DNA of 64,000 nucleotides from an uncultured Oscillibacter sp. (GCA_910584995.1 CAJUDW010000009.1:1-64000), one strand, 5' to 3'. Positions 25,075-33,999 are shown, numbered from the stretch's first letter. Made by a program: numbers and translations. The notes: generated by a model not told the origin, from the letters alone.

Positions 25075-25537
25075 GCCATACCTGCCTCTCCTGCGGGATA
25101 CCCAGTTCCCGTTCCATATAGGCCGACAGTTCCTGGGACCAGGGGCCTGTCACCTCCGCCGACCAGGGCAGGGGTACGCCCGCCTCTCCCGCCGCCGTTT
25201 CCACCCGGACGGTGACAGACAACCCCAACTCCGCCGCTTTGTCCCATATATATGCCGCCGTACGGGAGGCTATTCCCTCCGCCAGGAGGGTTTCTTCCGC
25301 TTGCTCCAATTCCGCCTGCCGGTCCTGGACGGTCCGGCTGTACTTGCCGAAATCCGGCGCCGCCAGGCTCCCTGTCAAATCCTCCAGGGGCTGCAGCAGC
25401 ACCAGAAGAAGCAACAGCCCCCCGGTAAAAGAGGCAATCCGTTTCAAATTCCCCTCTGGGACCAGGCTCTGCACTGCCGCCAGCAGCAGGCTCACCGCCA
25501 CCACTGCCGCCAGCCATTCCCGCACCGCCCCGATCAT
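25058..25537 (-). CDS. spoIIIAF: Stage III sporulation protein AF
   Basis: 159-residue membrane component of the SpoIIIA complex. Two N-terminal hydrophobic helices (about 7-25 and 34-50, with the family-like FTGGLLLLLVLLQPL) precede a soluble domain. The ATG at 25537 overlaps the spoIIIAE stop as ATGA, and the 3' end overlaps spoIIIAG. Confidence 0.9.
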   Translation of the reverse strand: MIGAVREWLAAVVAVSLLLAAVQSLVPEGNLKRIASFTGGLLLLLVLLQPLEDLTGSLAAPDFGKYSRTVQDRQAELEQAEETLLAEGIASRTAAYIWDKAAELGLSVTVRVETAAGEAGVPLPWSAEVTGPWSQELSAYMERELGIPQERQVWHEQES

Positions 25538-26628
25538 CCTGCCACCGCCGCCACGGAGGACAGCACGGAGATCAGCAGCAGCAGCGCGCAGCTGCCGGTC
25601 ATCCCCAGCACCAGGCCAAAGGCGCCGCCCAACCCGTCAATCAGCCTGCAAAGGCTGGTGGATCCAACCGCCGCTGCCAGGAAAGCCGTCAGCTTATATA
25701 AGAGATACTGCACCCCCAGCTGCAAAAAGGGATGGGCGCAGGCCGCCAGGATTGCCAGGGTGCCAAAGACGCCGATGGTGTTTTTCAGCATCCCCGCCCC
25801 TGCCAGTACGGTCTCCGACGCCTCAGACAGGATGCTGCCCACAACCGGCACCACACCGCTGATGGCCGCCTTTGTCACCTTCAGGGCGGCGCTGTCGGCG
25901 GATCCGGCAATCACCCGCACCACGGAGAGATAGACGGTAAACAGCAGCAGCGACCCGGTCAGCACCCAGGTAATCAGCTTCTTCAGCGCCTCCGCAATAG
26001 CCCCCAGCCGGTTTTCCGGCAGCATGGCCGCGGCGGTGATGGCCCCGGCATAGAGGTAGACCATAGGCATCAGGAGGCCGCGGATCAGTTCAATGAGGAG
26101 ATCCGCGAAGAACACGGTAGCCACCTGATGGAAGGCGGCGGAGGTGACCCCTCCAGCCGCAGCGGCAGCCGCCGCCAGGGTGGGCAGGAGCACCCGGGAA
26201 AAATCCGACAGCTGGGCTACTGTCACGGCCCCCAGGCCCATCAGGGAGTCCAGGCTCCCGGCGGTAAGGGCCGTCACCGACAGGGCCCCTGCCATGGGGA
26301 GGAATTGGGCCCGGTTCCCCGTCCCCTGGTAAAACCCCTCCGCCGCGCCGCACAGTACCACCGCCAGCAGCACCAGCGCCGCGCTGCGGACCCGCATACG
26401 GAGCACATCCCCCGCCTGGCGGCCCACATGGTTCAATATCCCTTCCACCCCGGCGGAAAAACCCGCTGCGCCGGAGAAATCCGCGTCCCGGAGCAGATCC
26501 TCCGCTTCCTCCGGCAAGGCGTCCCGCAGATCCTCCGGCAGGGCCGCCGCCCGGGCAGGGATGATCATGGCCGCCAGCAATGCCGCTAAGCACAGCCCAT
26601 ACCGGCCGCAGATCCAAAGCCGCCGCAA
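25534..26628 (-). CDS. spoIIIAE: Stage III sporulation protein AE
   Basis: 364-residue polytopic membrane protein, the largest SpoIIIA component, resembling secretion or channel subunits. An N-terminal signal-like helix (about 10-28) is followed by an acidic segment and about seven hydrophobic helices. The SpoIIIAE pattern VFFADLLIELIRGLLMPMVYLY is present. The start is a TTG at 26628, with GAGGGGG seven bases upstream; no ATG is suitably placed before the signal segment. Confidence 0.92.
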   Translation of the reverse strand: MRRLWICGRYGLCLAALLAAMIIPARAAALPEDLRDALPEEAEDLLRDADFSGAAGFSAGVEGILNHVGRQAGDVLRMRVRSAALVLLAVVLCGAAEGFYQGTGNRAQFLPMAGALSVTALTAGSLDSLMGLGAVTVAQLSDFSRVLLPTLAAAAAAAGGVTSAAFHQVATVFFADLLIELIRGLLMPMVYLYAGAITAAAMLPENRLGAIAEALKKLITWVLTGSLLLFTVYLSVVRVIAGSADSAALKVTKAAISGVVPVVGSILSEASETVLAGAGMLKNTIGVFGTLAILAACAHPFLQLGVQYLLYKLTAFLAAAVGSTSLCRLIDGLGGAFGLVLGMTGSCALLLLISVLSSVAAVAG

Positions 26629-26644
26629 ACCGCCGCCCCCTCTC

Positions 26645-27031
26645 TCAAATCAGTCCCAGCAAAAGCTTCAGCACAGCCCGCAGCAGCGGCAGCGCCGCCA
26701 GCAGCCCGCAGACGGATCCTGCCGTCTCCACTGCACCTGCCAGAGCGGATTCCCCCGCGTCCCGGCACAGCCCACTCCCCGCCTTTACCACCAGCGCAAT
26801 GCCGGCAATCTTGAAGAGGGGGGCCAGCATGTCCCGGGAAAGGCCGCTCTGCTCCCCCAGTTCCCGGAAAAAAGCCGTCAACTCCCCCAGGGCCTCCCCC
26901 AGGGACAGCATCACCACAGCCGCCACCCCAATGGACAGCAGCAGCGCCAGGGACGGCGTACCTTTTTTCAAAACCAGCGCCAGCAACGCGCCCACTACGC
27001 AGACGGCCGCCGCCCGCATCACCTGCTCCAT
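26645..27031 (-). CDS. spoIIIAD: Stage III sporulation protein AD
   Basis: About 128 residues with four hydrophobic stretches, homologous to SpoIIIAC in its second half. The conserved ending VETAGSVCGLLAALPLLRAVL is clear. Start taken as the ATG at 27031; a TTG at 27037 whose TTGA overlaps the spoIIIAC stop is the alternative. Membrane component of the mother-cell-to-forespore channel. Confidence 0.9.
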   Translation of the reverse strand: MEQVMRAAAVCVVGALLALVLKKGTPSLALLLSIGVAAVVMLSLGEALGELTAFFRELGEQSGLSRDMLAPLFKIAGIALVVKAGSGLCRDAGESALAGAVETAGSVCGLLAALPLLRAVLKLLLGLI

Positions 27032-27033
27032 AG

Positions 27034-27228
27034 TCAAAGATCGAACAGCGTTTTGATGAGTTCAAACAACCGGCTGATCTCCTGGACCATCATCATCAGC
27101 ACCACCACCAGCCCCGCCAGGGTGGTCATCATCGCTTGCTCCTCCCGGCCGGAACGCACCAGCAGCTGGTTCAGCACCGCCACCAGGATGCCGATGGCGG
27201 CAATCTTAAAAATCAGATCAACGTCCAT
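27034..27228 (-). CDS. spoIIIAC: Stage III sporulation protein AC
   Basis: 64-residue two-helix membrane protein (about 4-24 and 32-54) ending ISRLFELIKTLFDL, the usual SpoIIIAC end. GAGGGA precedes the ATG. Essential channel component in Bacillus; length is normal for the family. Confidence 0.9.
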   Translation of the reverse strand: MDVDLIFKIAAIGILVAVLNQLLVRSGREEQAMMTTLAGLVVVLMMMVQEISRLFELIKTLFDL

Positions 27229-27294
27229 AGATGTCCCTCGTTTTCGGATGGGCGGACAGCTTGCCGTCCGCCTCTCATAGTCAGAAATCCACCC

Positions 27295-27792
27295 TCACAG
27301 CAGCAGGATCACCAGCAGCGCCGCGCCGGAGAGGCACACGGCGGCAGTCCGCTTGTCCTCCTCCGGTTTTCGCCGTAAGGATTCCTCCAAAGCCTTTGTC
27401 AATTGATAAGTAACAAGTGAAATCGCTTTACAGATCGTCTCCTCATCCCCATGTAAATCCTCCCCCAGAGCAGCCACTGCCATCCTGTCCGCCTCCGGCA
27501 GGGGCAGGGCCTCCGCCGCCTGCTTCCAGGCCTCGGGGAGGCGTTCCCCCTGTTTCGCAGCGGAGGCGGCGGCGCGGAAAAATGCCCCGGCCTCCGGGCC
27601 GCAGCCGGAGGCCAGCCGCTCCAGCATCAGCGGCAGGGGCGTCCGGGCCATGCGGATCTCCTCCCCCATCCGCCGGAGGGATGACAGCAGATCCGACAGC
27701 GCCTCCAGCCTCCTCCGGCACTCCGCCCTACGGCACTGCCGGGCCAGCAGGCCCCCGGCGAAAATCAGGACGCTGCCTATCAGCTTTACCAT
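27295..27792 (-). CDS. spoIIIAB: Stage III sporulation protein AB
   Basis: 165 residues with GspF/PilC-like topology: an N-terminal helix (about 1-17), a helical cytoplasmic domain with LRRMGEEIRMARTPL and GEDLHGDEETI, and a C-terminal membrane helix. It is thought to act as the platform for the SpoIIIAA ATPase. Overlaps spoIIIAA by seven bases. Confidence 0.92.
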   Translation of the reverse strand: MVKLIGSVLIFAGGLLARQCRRAECRRRLEALSDLLSSLRRMGEEIRMARTPLPLMLERLASGCGPEAGAFFRAAASAAKQGERLPEAWKQAAEALPLPEADRMAVAALGEDLHGDEETICKAISLVTYQLTKALEESLRRKPEEDKRTAAVCLSGAALLVILLL

Positions 27793-28694
27793 TCCTCCAC
27801 CTCATAGGCCCGTCCCTCTTCCGTCCGGACAATGCGGACCGCCAGGCGGAACACCCGGTCCTGAAGCAGCTGGGCATACAGGGGCTTTTCCCGCAGTTCC
27901 TCCAGGCTCCCGGCATGGATGGTGGCCAACAGCCTGACGCCGCAGCCCGCCGCCATGGACATGGCCCGGATATCCTCCCAGACAGTAATCTCGTCCACGG
28001 CGATAACCTGTGGGTTCATGGCCCGCAGGACCATGGGAATACCCAGGGCCTTGGGGCAGGCATCCAGCACGTCGGTATGGGGGCCCACATCCATCTGGGG
28101 CTCCCCCCGGTACATGACCGCCACCTCCCCCCGCTCGTCAATCAGGGACACCCGCCGGGGGCCACAGCCCTCCACACCCTCTGACAGCCGCCGGACCAGA
28201 TCCCGCAAAAGGGTGGTCTTTCCACCGCCGGGAGGCGAGAGAATCAGGGTGCTGGCGAATTCCCCCTCCCGGAAGAGCCGGGGGGCCAGGGCGTCGGCTA
28301 TGCCCCGCTTCTCCCTGGCAATACGGATAGCGGCGGCGGAGAAGTTCTTCAAATTGGTGTTGCTCCCTTCCTTCATTACCGCCGTGCCGCACAGGCCAAT
28401 CCGGAATCCTCCCCGCACCGGGAGATAGCCCTCCCGCAGGGTCTCTGCGGCGGCATACCGGGAAAAACTGGTGGCCAAATCGCAGAGGGTCTCCAGTTCT
28501 TCCGGCTCCACCACCGCCTCCAGCGGCATCTCCCCCTCCGGCAGCAGTACTGTCAGCGGGCTTCCCGCCCGGAGACGGAACTCCTCTGCCCGGGCCTGCT
28601 CCGCCTCCGGCAAGGCCAGGGCCAGTTTCCGCAGCCGCACAGGCAGGCAGGCGGCGGCGTCCTGATAACGCGTGACATTCAAATCCTTTGGCAA
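27786..28694 (-). CDS. spoIIIAA: Stage III sporulation protein AA, ATPase
   Basis: 302-residue secretion-superfamily ATPase that powers the SpoIIIA channel. Walker A SPPGGGKTT at 153-161, a Walker B-like VIAVDEITVWED and the Asp-box LIDERGEVA are all present. The start is a TTG at 28694, with AGGGGG seven bases before. First gene of an eight-gene operon driven by a sigma-E promoter at 28723-28751. All eight genes AA to AH are present, in order and intact. Confidence 0.95.
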   Translation of the reverse strand: MPKDLNVTRYQDAAACLPVRLRKLALALPEAEQARAEEFRLRAGSPLTVLLPEGEMPLEAVVEPEELETLCDLATSFSRYAAAETLREGYLPVRGGFRIGLCGTAVMKEGSNTNLKNFSAAAIRIAREKRGIADALAPRLFREGEFASTLILSPPGGGKTTLLRDLVRRLSEGVEGCGPRRVSLIDERGEVAVMYRGEPQMDVGPHTDVLDACPKALGIPMVLRAMNPQVIAVDEITVWEDIRAMSMAAGCGVRLLATIHAGSLEELREKPLYAQLLQDRVFRLAVRIVRTEEGRAYEVEEW

Positions 28695-28722
28695 GGGATT
28701 TCCCCCTTTCTTTAGTTGCTAT

Positions 28723-28751
28723 ACTGTATGAGGGGTTGTCCTGTAATATGC
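28723..28751 (-). promoter_or_regulatory. Sigma-E promoter of the spoIIIA operon
   Basis: Minus strand GCATATT, 14-bp spacer, CATACAGT. This fits the mother-cell sigma-E consensus KMATATT-N14-CATACAMT at all but one position. It lies 29 bp before the spoIIIAA start. Confidence 0.88.
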
Positions 28752-28778
28752 CTGCAAAATGTTTTATGGAAAGTGTAC

Positions 28779-28807
28779 TTGACATTTTCAGAGGCCCGTG
28801 TTATGAT
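28779..28807 (+). promoter_or_regulatory. Sigma-A promoter of the HTH-membrane pair
   Basis: TTGACA (28779-28784), 17-bp spacer, TATGAT (28802-28807). It lies back-to-back with the spoIIIA promoter, about 55 bp before the HTH gene start. Confidence 0.85.
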
Positions 28808-28861
28808 GATAATGTAAAGCAAGCTTTGCATTTCAAAATCCACATGAAAGGGTGTGAGAGA

Positions 28862-29068
28862 TTGAAAAACCGGCTGGAGGAACTTCGGAAGGAACGGGGC
28901 CTGCGGCAGGAGGAACTGGCTGCCGCCTTGGAAGTCACCCGGCAGACCATTGGGTCGCTGGAGAACGGGCGATACAACCCGTCCATCCTGCTGGCCTTCA
29001 AACTCTCCCGGTATTTCGGGCTGCCCATTGAAGAGATCTTCATCTATGAGGAGGGCGAAGCTACATGA
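28862..29068 (+). CDS. Small XRE-type HTH regulator
   Basis: 68-residue Cro/CI-type regulator consisting of little more than the helix-turn-helix: QEELAAALEVTRQTIGSLENG at about 19-39, then the YozG-like ending LSRYFGLPIEEIFIYEE. The start is taken as TTG at 28862 because homologues begin MKNRLEELRKERGL; an ATG six codons upstream (28844) is possible. It lies just before a small membrane protein, a common pairing in which the regulator probably controls its own unit. Ligand unknown. Confidence 0.85.
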   Translation: MKNRLEELRKERGLRQEELAAALEVTRQTIGSLENGRYNPSILLAFKLSRYFGLPIEEIFIYEEGEAT

Positions 29069-29149
29069 GATACAGCGCAAATCCCGCTTTTTTGCCCATT
29101 ATTTTATTTATTTTAATTAGTATATTATACTTCTAAGGAGGATAAGTGT

Positions 29150-29560
29150 ATGAAACAGAAAAAAATACTATATCTGGCGCTTTTGCTGCTTGGCTTTTGC
29201 TTTCTTTTGGCGGCGTGGTTCCTCCCCACTTCCGACAGCATGGGCGGCATGCTGACAGGCATGGGTTCCGGCCTGTTGGCCCTGGGAATCTCCCGGTTGC
29301 TGCTGCTGCGGCAGCAGGCCAAACATCCGGAACAGTACCGGCAGAATGAAATTGCGGCCAACGACGAACGGAACGTAGCAATCCGCCGCCGGGCCCAGGC
29401 AATTTCCGGAGAGGTTTTGCAATGGGGGATCTTGGCGGCCGCGTGGTTTTCCATCGGCCTGGACGCGCCCCTGTGGGTGACGCTGCTGGCAACGGGGCTT
29501 TTTCTGGCGAAATCGCTGCTGGAGTTGTATCTGATGATACGGTATGAGCGGGAGATGTGA
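29150..29560 (+). CDS. Small membrane protein paired with HTH regulator
   Basis: 136 residues with hydrophobic segments at about 5-24, 35-50, 88-105 and 108-125, separated by a basic loop containing NEIAANDERNVAIRRRAQA. This pattern is seen in small membrane proteins that accompany XRE regulators in Firmicutes. AAGGAGG precedes the ATG at 29150. No enzymatic motif is visible, and the function is unknown. Confidence 0.75.
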   Translation: MKQKKILYLALLLLGFCFLLAAWFLPTSDSMGGMLTGMGSGLLALGISRLLLLRQQAKHPEQYRQNEIAANDERNVAIRRRAQAISGEVLQWGILAAAWFSIGLDAPLWVTLLATGLFLAKSLLELYLMIRYEREM

Positions 29561-29790
29561 AAAAGCAGCCGGGGGGAAAATTTCCGCCCGGCCGCTCTAT
29601 ATATGTCATCTTAGAACCTTCAGCAGTATTTTTGCAAAAGTTTACTTCTATACAATCCGCACCCGCCGCAAGATTCACCAGAACGGCGACGTGTTTCGCA
29701 TACCTTTGCTGTACGCAGCGCCTGTAAGCCGGATCGCCTCTGCACAGGGAAAAATTATCGGTAAAATTATCCCCTGCCCCGCCTGCGGAT

Positions 29791-29870
29791 CAACCGTCCC
29801 ACGGTTCCGTCCCAAAATAAACCAAGCTGTCCCTTTACCTAGTATTCCATGAATTAACCGTCCCTTTAGT
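29791..29870. repeat. REP-like AACCGTCCC motif cluster
   Basis: CAACCGTCCC (29791-29800), GGTTCCGTCCC (29804-29813), GCTGTCCCTTTA (29826-29837) and TTAACCGTCCCTTTA (29854-29868) lie within 80 bp. Similar GGGACGGTT motifs accompany REP-associated (Y1-type) transposases in Clostridia. No transposase gene is present, so this would be a remnant or a non-autonomous unit. Confidence 0.4.
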
Positions 29871-30045
29871 GTCCTCATGATATAAATGCATCAAGAATAC
29901 GGTCTTTCACATAAAATCAAAAAAATTTCTATTTTCAGCATTTTCCATAAATTCATCTTTATTGCGATGTAAAAGTTCACAAATTTATACAGTAACACGA
30001 AGCAGTCACAACGTCAGCCATGCAGATTACTGCTGCGGGATAAAA

Positions 30046-30083
30046 AATGGTACTGCCTGGGATCTCTCCCAAGCAGTACCATC
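30046..30083 (-). terminator. Terminator of the V-type ATPase operon
   Basis: Stem ATGGTACTGC (30047-30056) / GCAGTACCAT (30073-30082) with further GGG/CCC pairing in the loop. On the minus strand it is followed by TTTTTTA. Confidence 0.9.
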
Positions 30084-30117
30084 TTTTCAAGTTTTCCGCA
30101 AAACGTAAATATGCGGC

Positions 30118-30831
30118 TTATACCTTTGCCGGATCTTCGCCGGATTTCCCGAAAGCCTTGACAGCCTTGGCGTCCTGCGCCTGCCGTTCCTCAATGGCTT
30201 CCTTCAAAATCATGTCCTTCACCTTCATCAGCCGGGTGGTGGTAGCACGATCGTTCTCATCCAGCTTCATGGTGATATACCGGATAGCCTCCTGGGTATC
30301 AGGAATCATCACATACTCCAGCGCGTTGACACGGCGGCGGGTCTTTTCAATCTCCTCCGCCATCAACTGGGCGGATTTTTCAATCTCCGCCAGTTTCAGC
30401 ATCTTCTGAAACACCTTCCCCAGGGCGTCTACCGCCGTATCCAACTCACCGGAGGTGGCGGCAAAACCGTAGGGATAGATATCGGAATCCGATTTGGTCT
30501 TGGTCTGGAAGTGATATACCGGCACGTTGACGGACATAATGTTCTGGAACGTCATGGTCAGTTCCACGCTCTGCTTCGGATAGAGCAGCGCCTGTTCCAG
30601 CGCCTCGGAACTCATCAGCGCAGAGGCCACGGTAAAGGATTTATGCACCTTCATGAAATCCTCTTCCACCTCGGCCCGCAGGGAACGAACCTCCCGCACC
30701 GTGTCCAGGAACTGCTTCATCAACTCATCCCGCTTGTCCTTCAGCAGCTTGTGGCCCCGCTGGGCGGTCCGCAGCTTGCCCTTTAAGCGGGTCAACTCCA
30801 TACGGGTAGGGCTTACCGTGATATTCGCCAT
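30118..30831 (-). CDS. atpD: V-type ATP synthase subunit D
   Basis: Central rotor stalk subunit D (NtpD-type), 237 residues, essentially two long antiparallel helices. The N-terminus TVSPTRMELTRLKGKLRTAQRGHKLLKDKRDELMKQF is diagnostic, as is the C-terminal KTRRRVNALEYVMIP. Last gene of the operon, 13 bases after subunit B. Confidence 0.95.
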   Translation of the reverse strand: MANITVSPTRMELTRLKGKLRTAQRGHKLLKDKRDELMKQFLDTVREVRSLRAEVEEDFMKVHKSFTVASALMSSEALEQALLYPKQSVELTMTFQNIMSVNVPVYHFQTKTKSDSDIYPYGFAATSGELDTAVDALGKVFQKMLKLAEIEKSAQLMAEEIEKTRRRVNALEYVMIPDTQEAIRYITMKLDENDRATTTRLMKVKDMILKEAIEERQAQDAKAVKAFGKSGEDPAKV

Positions 30832-30844
30832 GGTTCAGCCCTCC

Positions 30845-32230
30845 TTATTCCTGATCTTTTTTCGGCCAGTACTTCTCAATCAACTCAGGCTTGATACGTT
30901 TCAACTCCGACTTAGGCAGGATGGACAGCAACTCCCAGCCCAGATCCAGGGTCTCTTCAATAGAGCGGTTCTCCTCATAGCCCTGGTTTACATAACGCTT
31001 TTCGAACTCGTCTGCGAACTTGGCGTACAGCAGATCCGTAGGCGTCAGGGCAGCTTCGCCCAGGATGCTCATCAGTTCCTTGTTGTCTTTGCCGGTGGAA
31101 TACGCGGCAAAGAGCTGGTTCATGGTACTGGCATGATCCTCACGGGTCTTGCCTTCACCGACGCCCTTGTCCTTCAGACGGCTCAGGCTGGGCAGCACGT
31201 CAACCGGCGGGTGGATACCCTGGCGGTACAGGGCACGGCTGAGAATGATCTGGCCCTCGGTGATATAGCCCGTCAGGTCAGGGATGGGGTGGGTCTTGTC
31301 GTCCTCAGGCATGGTGAGGATGGGGATCATGGTGATGGAACCGGGATTGCCCAGCCGGCGGCCGGCGCGTTCGTACATCTGGGCCAGGTCCGTATAGAGG
31401 TAGCCGGGGAAGCCGCGGCGGCCGGGCACCTCTTTCTTGGCGGCGGAAACCTCACGGAGAGCCTCCGCGTAGTTGGTGATGTCCGTCATGATGACCAGGA
31501 CGTGCATCCCCTTCTCAAAGGCCAGATACTCGGCCGCAGTCAGCGCCATACGGGGGGTGGAAATACGCTCGACTGCAGGGTCGTTGGCCAGGTTGGAGAA
31601 CAGCACGGTACGGTCAATGGCGCCGGTACGGCGGAACTCCTGCACAAAGAACTCGGACTCCTCGAAGGTGATACCGATAGCGGCGAACACCACGGCGAAG
31701 TTGGCCGCCGCATCGCCCAGCACCTTGGCCTGACGGGCGATCTGCGCCGCCAGATTGGCGTGGGGCAGGCCGGAACCGGAGAAGATAGGCAGCTTCTGAC
31801 CACGGACCAAGGTGTTCAGGCCGTCGATGGTGGAAACACCGGTCTGAATGAACTCATTGGGGTAGTCCCGGGCGGCGGGGTTCATGGGCAGGCCGTTGAT
31901 ATCCCGGTACTCCTCGGGAAGGATGTCAGGGCCGCCGTCAATAGGCTGGCCCATGCCGTTGAACACGCGGCCCAGCATATCGCCGGAGACGCCCAGCTGC
32001 AGGGGGTGGCCCAGGAAACGGACCTTGGCGTCCGCCAGGTTGATGCCGGCGGCGGACTCGAACAGCTGCACGACGGCGGTGTCACCGTTGACTTCCAGAA
32101 CCTTGCCCCGGCGGATGGAGCCGTCATGGAGTTCCACTTCCACCAGTTCGTCGTAGGTGACATTTTCCACCATACGAACCATCATCAGAGGGCTGACGAT
32201 CTCCTCTACGGTTTTATATTCACGAATCAT
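30845..32230 (-). CDS. atpB: V-type ATP synthase subunit B
   Basis: Non-catalytic nucleotide-binding subunit of the V1 head, 461 residues. It lacks a P-loop (SGSGLPHANLAAQ replaces it), has VLVIMTDITNYAEALREVS and PGRRGFPGYLYTDLA, and ends in the usual KSELKRIKPELIEKYWP region. The ATG overlaps the subunit A stop by one base (TGATG). Confidence 0.96.
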   Translation of the reverse strand: MIREYKTVEEIVSPLMMVRMVENVTYDELVEVELHDGSIRRGKVLEVNGDTAVVQLFESAAGINLADAKVRFLGHPLQLGVSGDMLGRVFNGMGQPIDGGPDILPEEYRDINGLPMNPAARDYPNEFIQTGVSTIDGLNTLVRGQKLPIFSGSGLPHANLAAQIARQAKVLGDAAANFAVVFAAIGITFEESEFFVQEFRRTGAIDRTVLFSNLANDPAVERISTPRMALTAAEYLAFEKGMHVLVIMTDITNYAEALREVSAAKKEVPGRRGFPGYLYTDLAQMYERAGRRLGNPGSITMIPILTMPEDDKTHPIPDLTGYITEGQIILSRALYRQGIHPPVDVLPSLSRLKDKGVGEGKTREDHASTMNQLFAAYSTGKDNKELMSILGEAALTPTDLLYAKFADEFEKRYVNQGYEENRSIEETLDLGWELLSILPKSELKRIKPELIEKYWPKKDQE

Positions 32231-33999
32231 CAGTTCTCACCTCCCTGAGCAGTGACGGCCCCGATCTCCTGGGCCATCTCCCGCTCAATCTGCGCATAGG
32301 CCTCCACGTACTCGTCCGCAGGAACGCTCTTGGCGCGGCCGATTTTCTCCCTGGCAGGAATGTCAAAGAGTTTCGCCGCCTGGGCGCCCTTGGCGATGGC
32401 ATCCCGGCAGAGGGTCTCGTAGTTGAGGACCATAGCCAGCAGCTTGCCCTGCCGGTCATAGCTGGAATAGCCATCGATATCGGTAAAGGCGTTCTGCTGG
32501 AGGAAGTCCTCCCGGATCATCCGGGCTACTTCCAGGGTCAGCTGATCGGCGGCGGACAGGGCGTCCTTACCTACCAGCTGGACGATCTCATTGAGGCTGG
32601 CCTCGTTCTGGAGGATGCTCATGGCTTTGCCCCGGTCCTCCATGAACTTGGCGCCGAAATTCTCGTCAAACCAAGGCTTCAGGGAGTCCAGATACAGGGA
32701 ATAGGAGTTCAGCCAGTTGATGGCCGGGAAATGACGCTTATAGGCCAGGGAGGAGTCCAGGGCCCAGAACACCTTGACAATACGCATAGTGGCCTGGGAG
32801 ACCGGCTCGGAGAGGTCGCCGCCGGGAGGCGACACGGCGCCTACGGCGGTCAGGCTGCCCCGGCGCTCGTCGGAGCCCATGCACTCCACGCTGCCGGCCC
32901 GCTCGTAGAACTGGGCCAGACGGGAGGAGAGGTAGGCGGGATAGCCCTCTTCGCCGGGCATCTCTTCCAGACGGCCGGACATCTCACGGAGGGCCTCGGC
33001 CCAGCGGGAGGTGGAGTCGGCGATGACGGCCACGTCATAGCCCATATCCCGGAAATACTCTGCGATGGTAATGCCGGTATACACGCTGGCCTCACGGGCC
33101 GCCACGGGCATATCGGAGGTATTGGCAATCAGCACCGTCCGCTTCATCAGGGACTCTCCGGTGCGGGGATCCTTCAGTTCCGGGAACTCCCGCAGAACGT
33201 CGGTCATCTCGTTGCCGCGTTCGCCGCAGCCGATATAGATAACGATATCCACATCGGACCACTTGGCCAGCTGGTGCTGCACAACAGTCTTGCCGGAGCC
33301 GAAGGGGCCGGGCACGGCAGCCGTGCCGCCCTTGGCAATGGGGAACATGGTGTCGATAATCCGCTGGCCGGAGCAGAGGGGACGGGCAGGCGGATATTTC
33401 TTCTCATAGGGACGGCCCACACGGACAGGCCACCGCTGGATCATGGTGAGGGGGATCTCCTTCCCCTCCTCCGTCTTCAGCGTGGCGATGGTCTCCGTCA
33501 CATTAAAGGAGCCGCTCTTAATGCCGGTGACAGTGCCGCTCATATTGGGAGGCACCATAATCTTGTGGAGCACCACAGGGGTCTCAGGCACGGTACCCAG
33601 GATATCACCGCCGGAAACCTTGTCGCCTACTTTGGCAACGGCAGTGAAGTCCCACTTCTTCTCGTGATCCACGGCGGGAACCTCCACGCCGCGGGTGATG
33701 CAGGCGCCGACCTTTTCCACGATTTTCTCCAAAGGCCGCTGGATACCGTCATAAATGCCCTCGATCATGCCCGGCCCCAACTCCACGCTCATCGGCGCGC
33801 CGGTGGTGACGACCTCCGCACCGGGCCCAAGCCCCGAGGTTTCCTCGTAAACCTGGATAGACGCGGTGTCGCCCTTCATGGTCAGAATTTCGCCGATCAG
33901 ACGCTGGGGGCCGACGCGAACCACGTCGGACATGTTGGCATCCGACAGGCCCGTGGCCACCACCAGCGGTCCGGAAACTTTAACAACTTTACCGCTCAA
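32230..33999 (-). CDS. atpA: V-type ATP synthase catalytic subunit A
   Basis: Catalytic subunit, 589 residues. The A-type bulge domain is present (about 110-200). P-loop GPFGSGKTV lies near residue 235, the catalytic Glu in GCGERGNEM, and DSTSRWAEALREMSGRLEEMPGEEGYP downstream. The start is a TTG at 33999 with AAGGG seven to eight bases before. It is separated from subunit F by an unusual 351-bp gap. Confidence 0.96.
   Translation of the reverse strand: MSGKVVKVSGPLVVATGLSDANMSDVVRVGPQRLIGEILTMKGDTASIQVYEETSGLGPGAEVVTTGAPMSVELGPGMIEGIYDGIQRPLEKIVEKVGACITRGVEVPAVDHEKKWDFTAVAKVGDKVSGGDILGTVPETPVVLHKIMVPPNMSGTVTGIKSGSFNVTETIATLKTEEGKEIPLTMIQRWPVRVGRPYEKKYPPARPLCSGQRIIDTMFPIAKGGTAAVPGPFGSGKTVVQHQLAKWSDVDIVIYIGCGERGNEMTDVLREFPELKDPRTGESLMKRTVLIANTSDMPVAAREASVYTGITIAEYFRDMGYDVAVIADSTSRWAEALREMSGRLEEMPGEEGYPAYLSSRLAQFYERAGSVECMGSDERRGSLTAVGAVSPPGGDLSEPVSQATMRIVKVFWALDSSLAYKRHFPAINWLNSYSLYLDSLKPWFDENFGAKFMEDRGKAMSILQNEASLNEIVQLVGKDALSAADQLTLEVARMIREDFLQQNAFTDIDGYSSYDRQGKLLAMVLNYETLCRDAIAKGAQAAKLFDIPAREKIGRAKSVPADEYVEAYAQIEREMAQEIGAVTAQGGEN

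Larger units (their letters stand above)
29561..30117. other. Gene-free region with REP-like repeats
   Basis: 557 bp between convergent units. It holds a terminator-like hairpin after the membrane protein gene (about 29571-29595), a cluster of REP-like AACCGTCCC motifs (29791-29870), an AT-rich stretch (29880-30000) and the V-ATPase operon terminator. A 67-codon minus-strand frame spans the repeat cluster but has no ribosome site and is probably not a gene. Confidence 0.55.

Noticed and set aside
29675..29878. 67-codon minus-strand frame in the repeat cluster
   Set aside because: Its sequence is made of the REP-like motifs, and it has no ribosome site.
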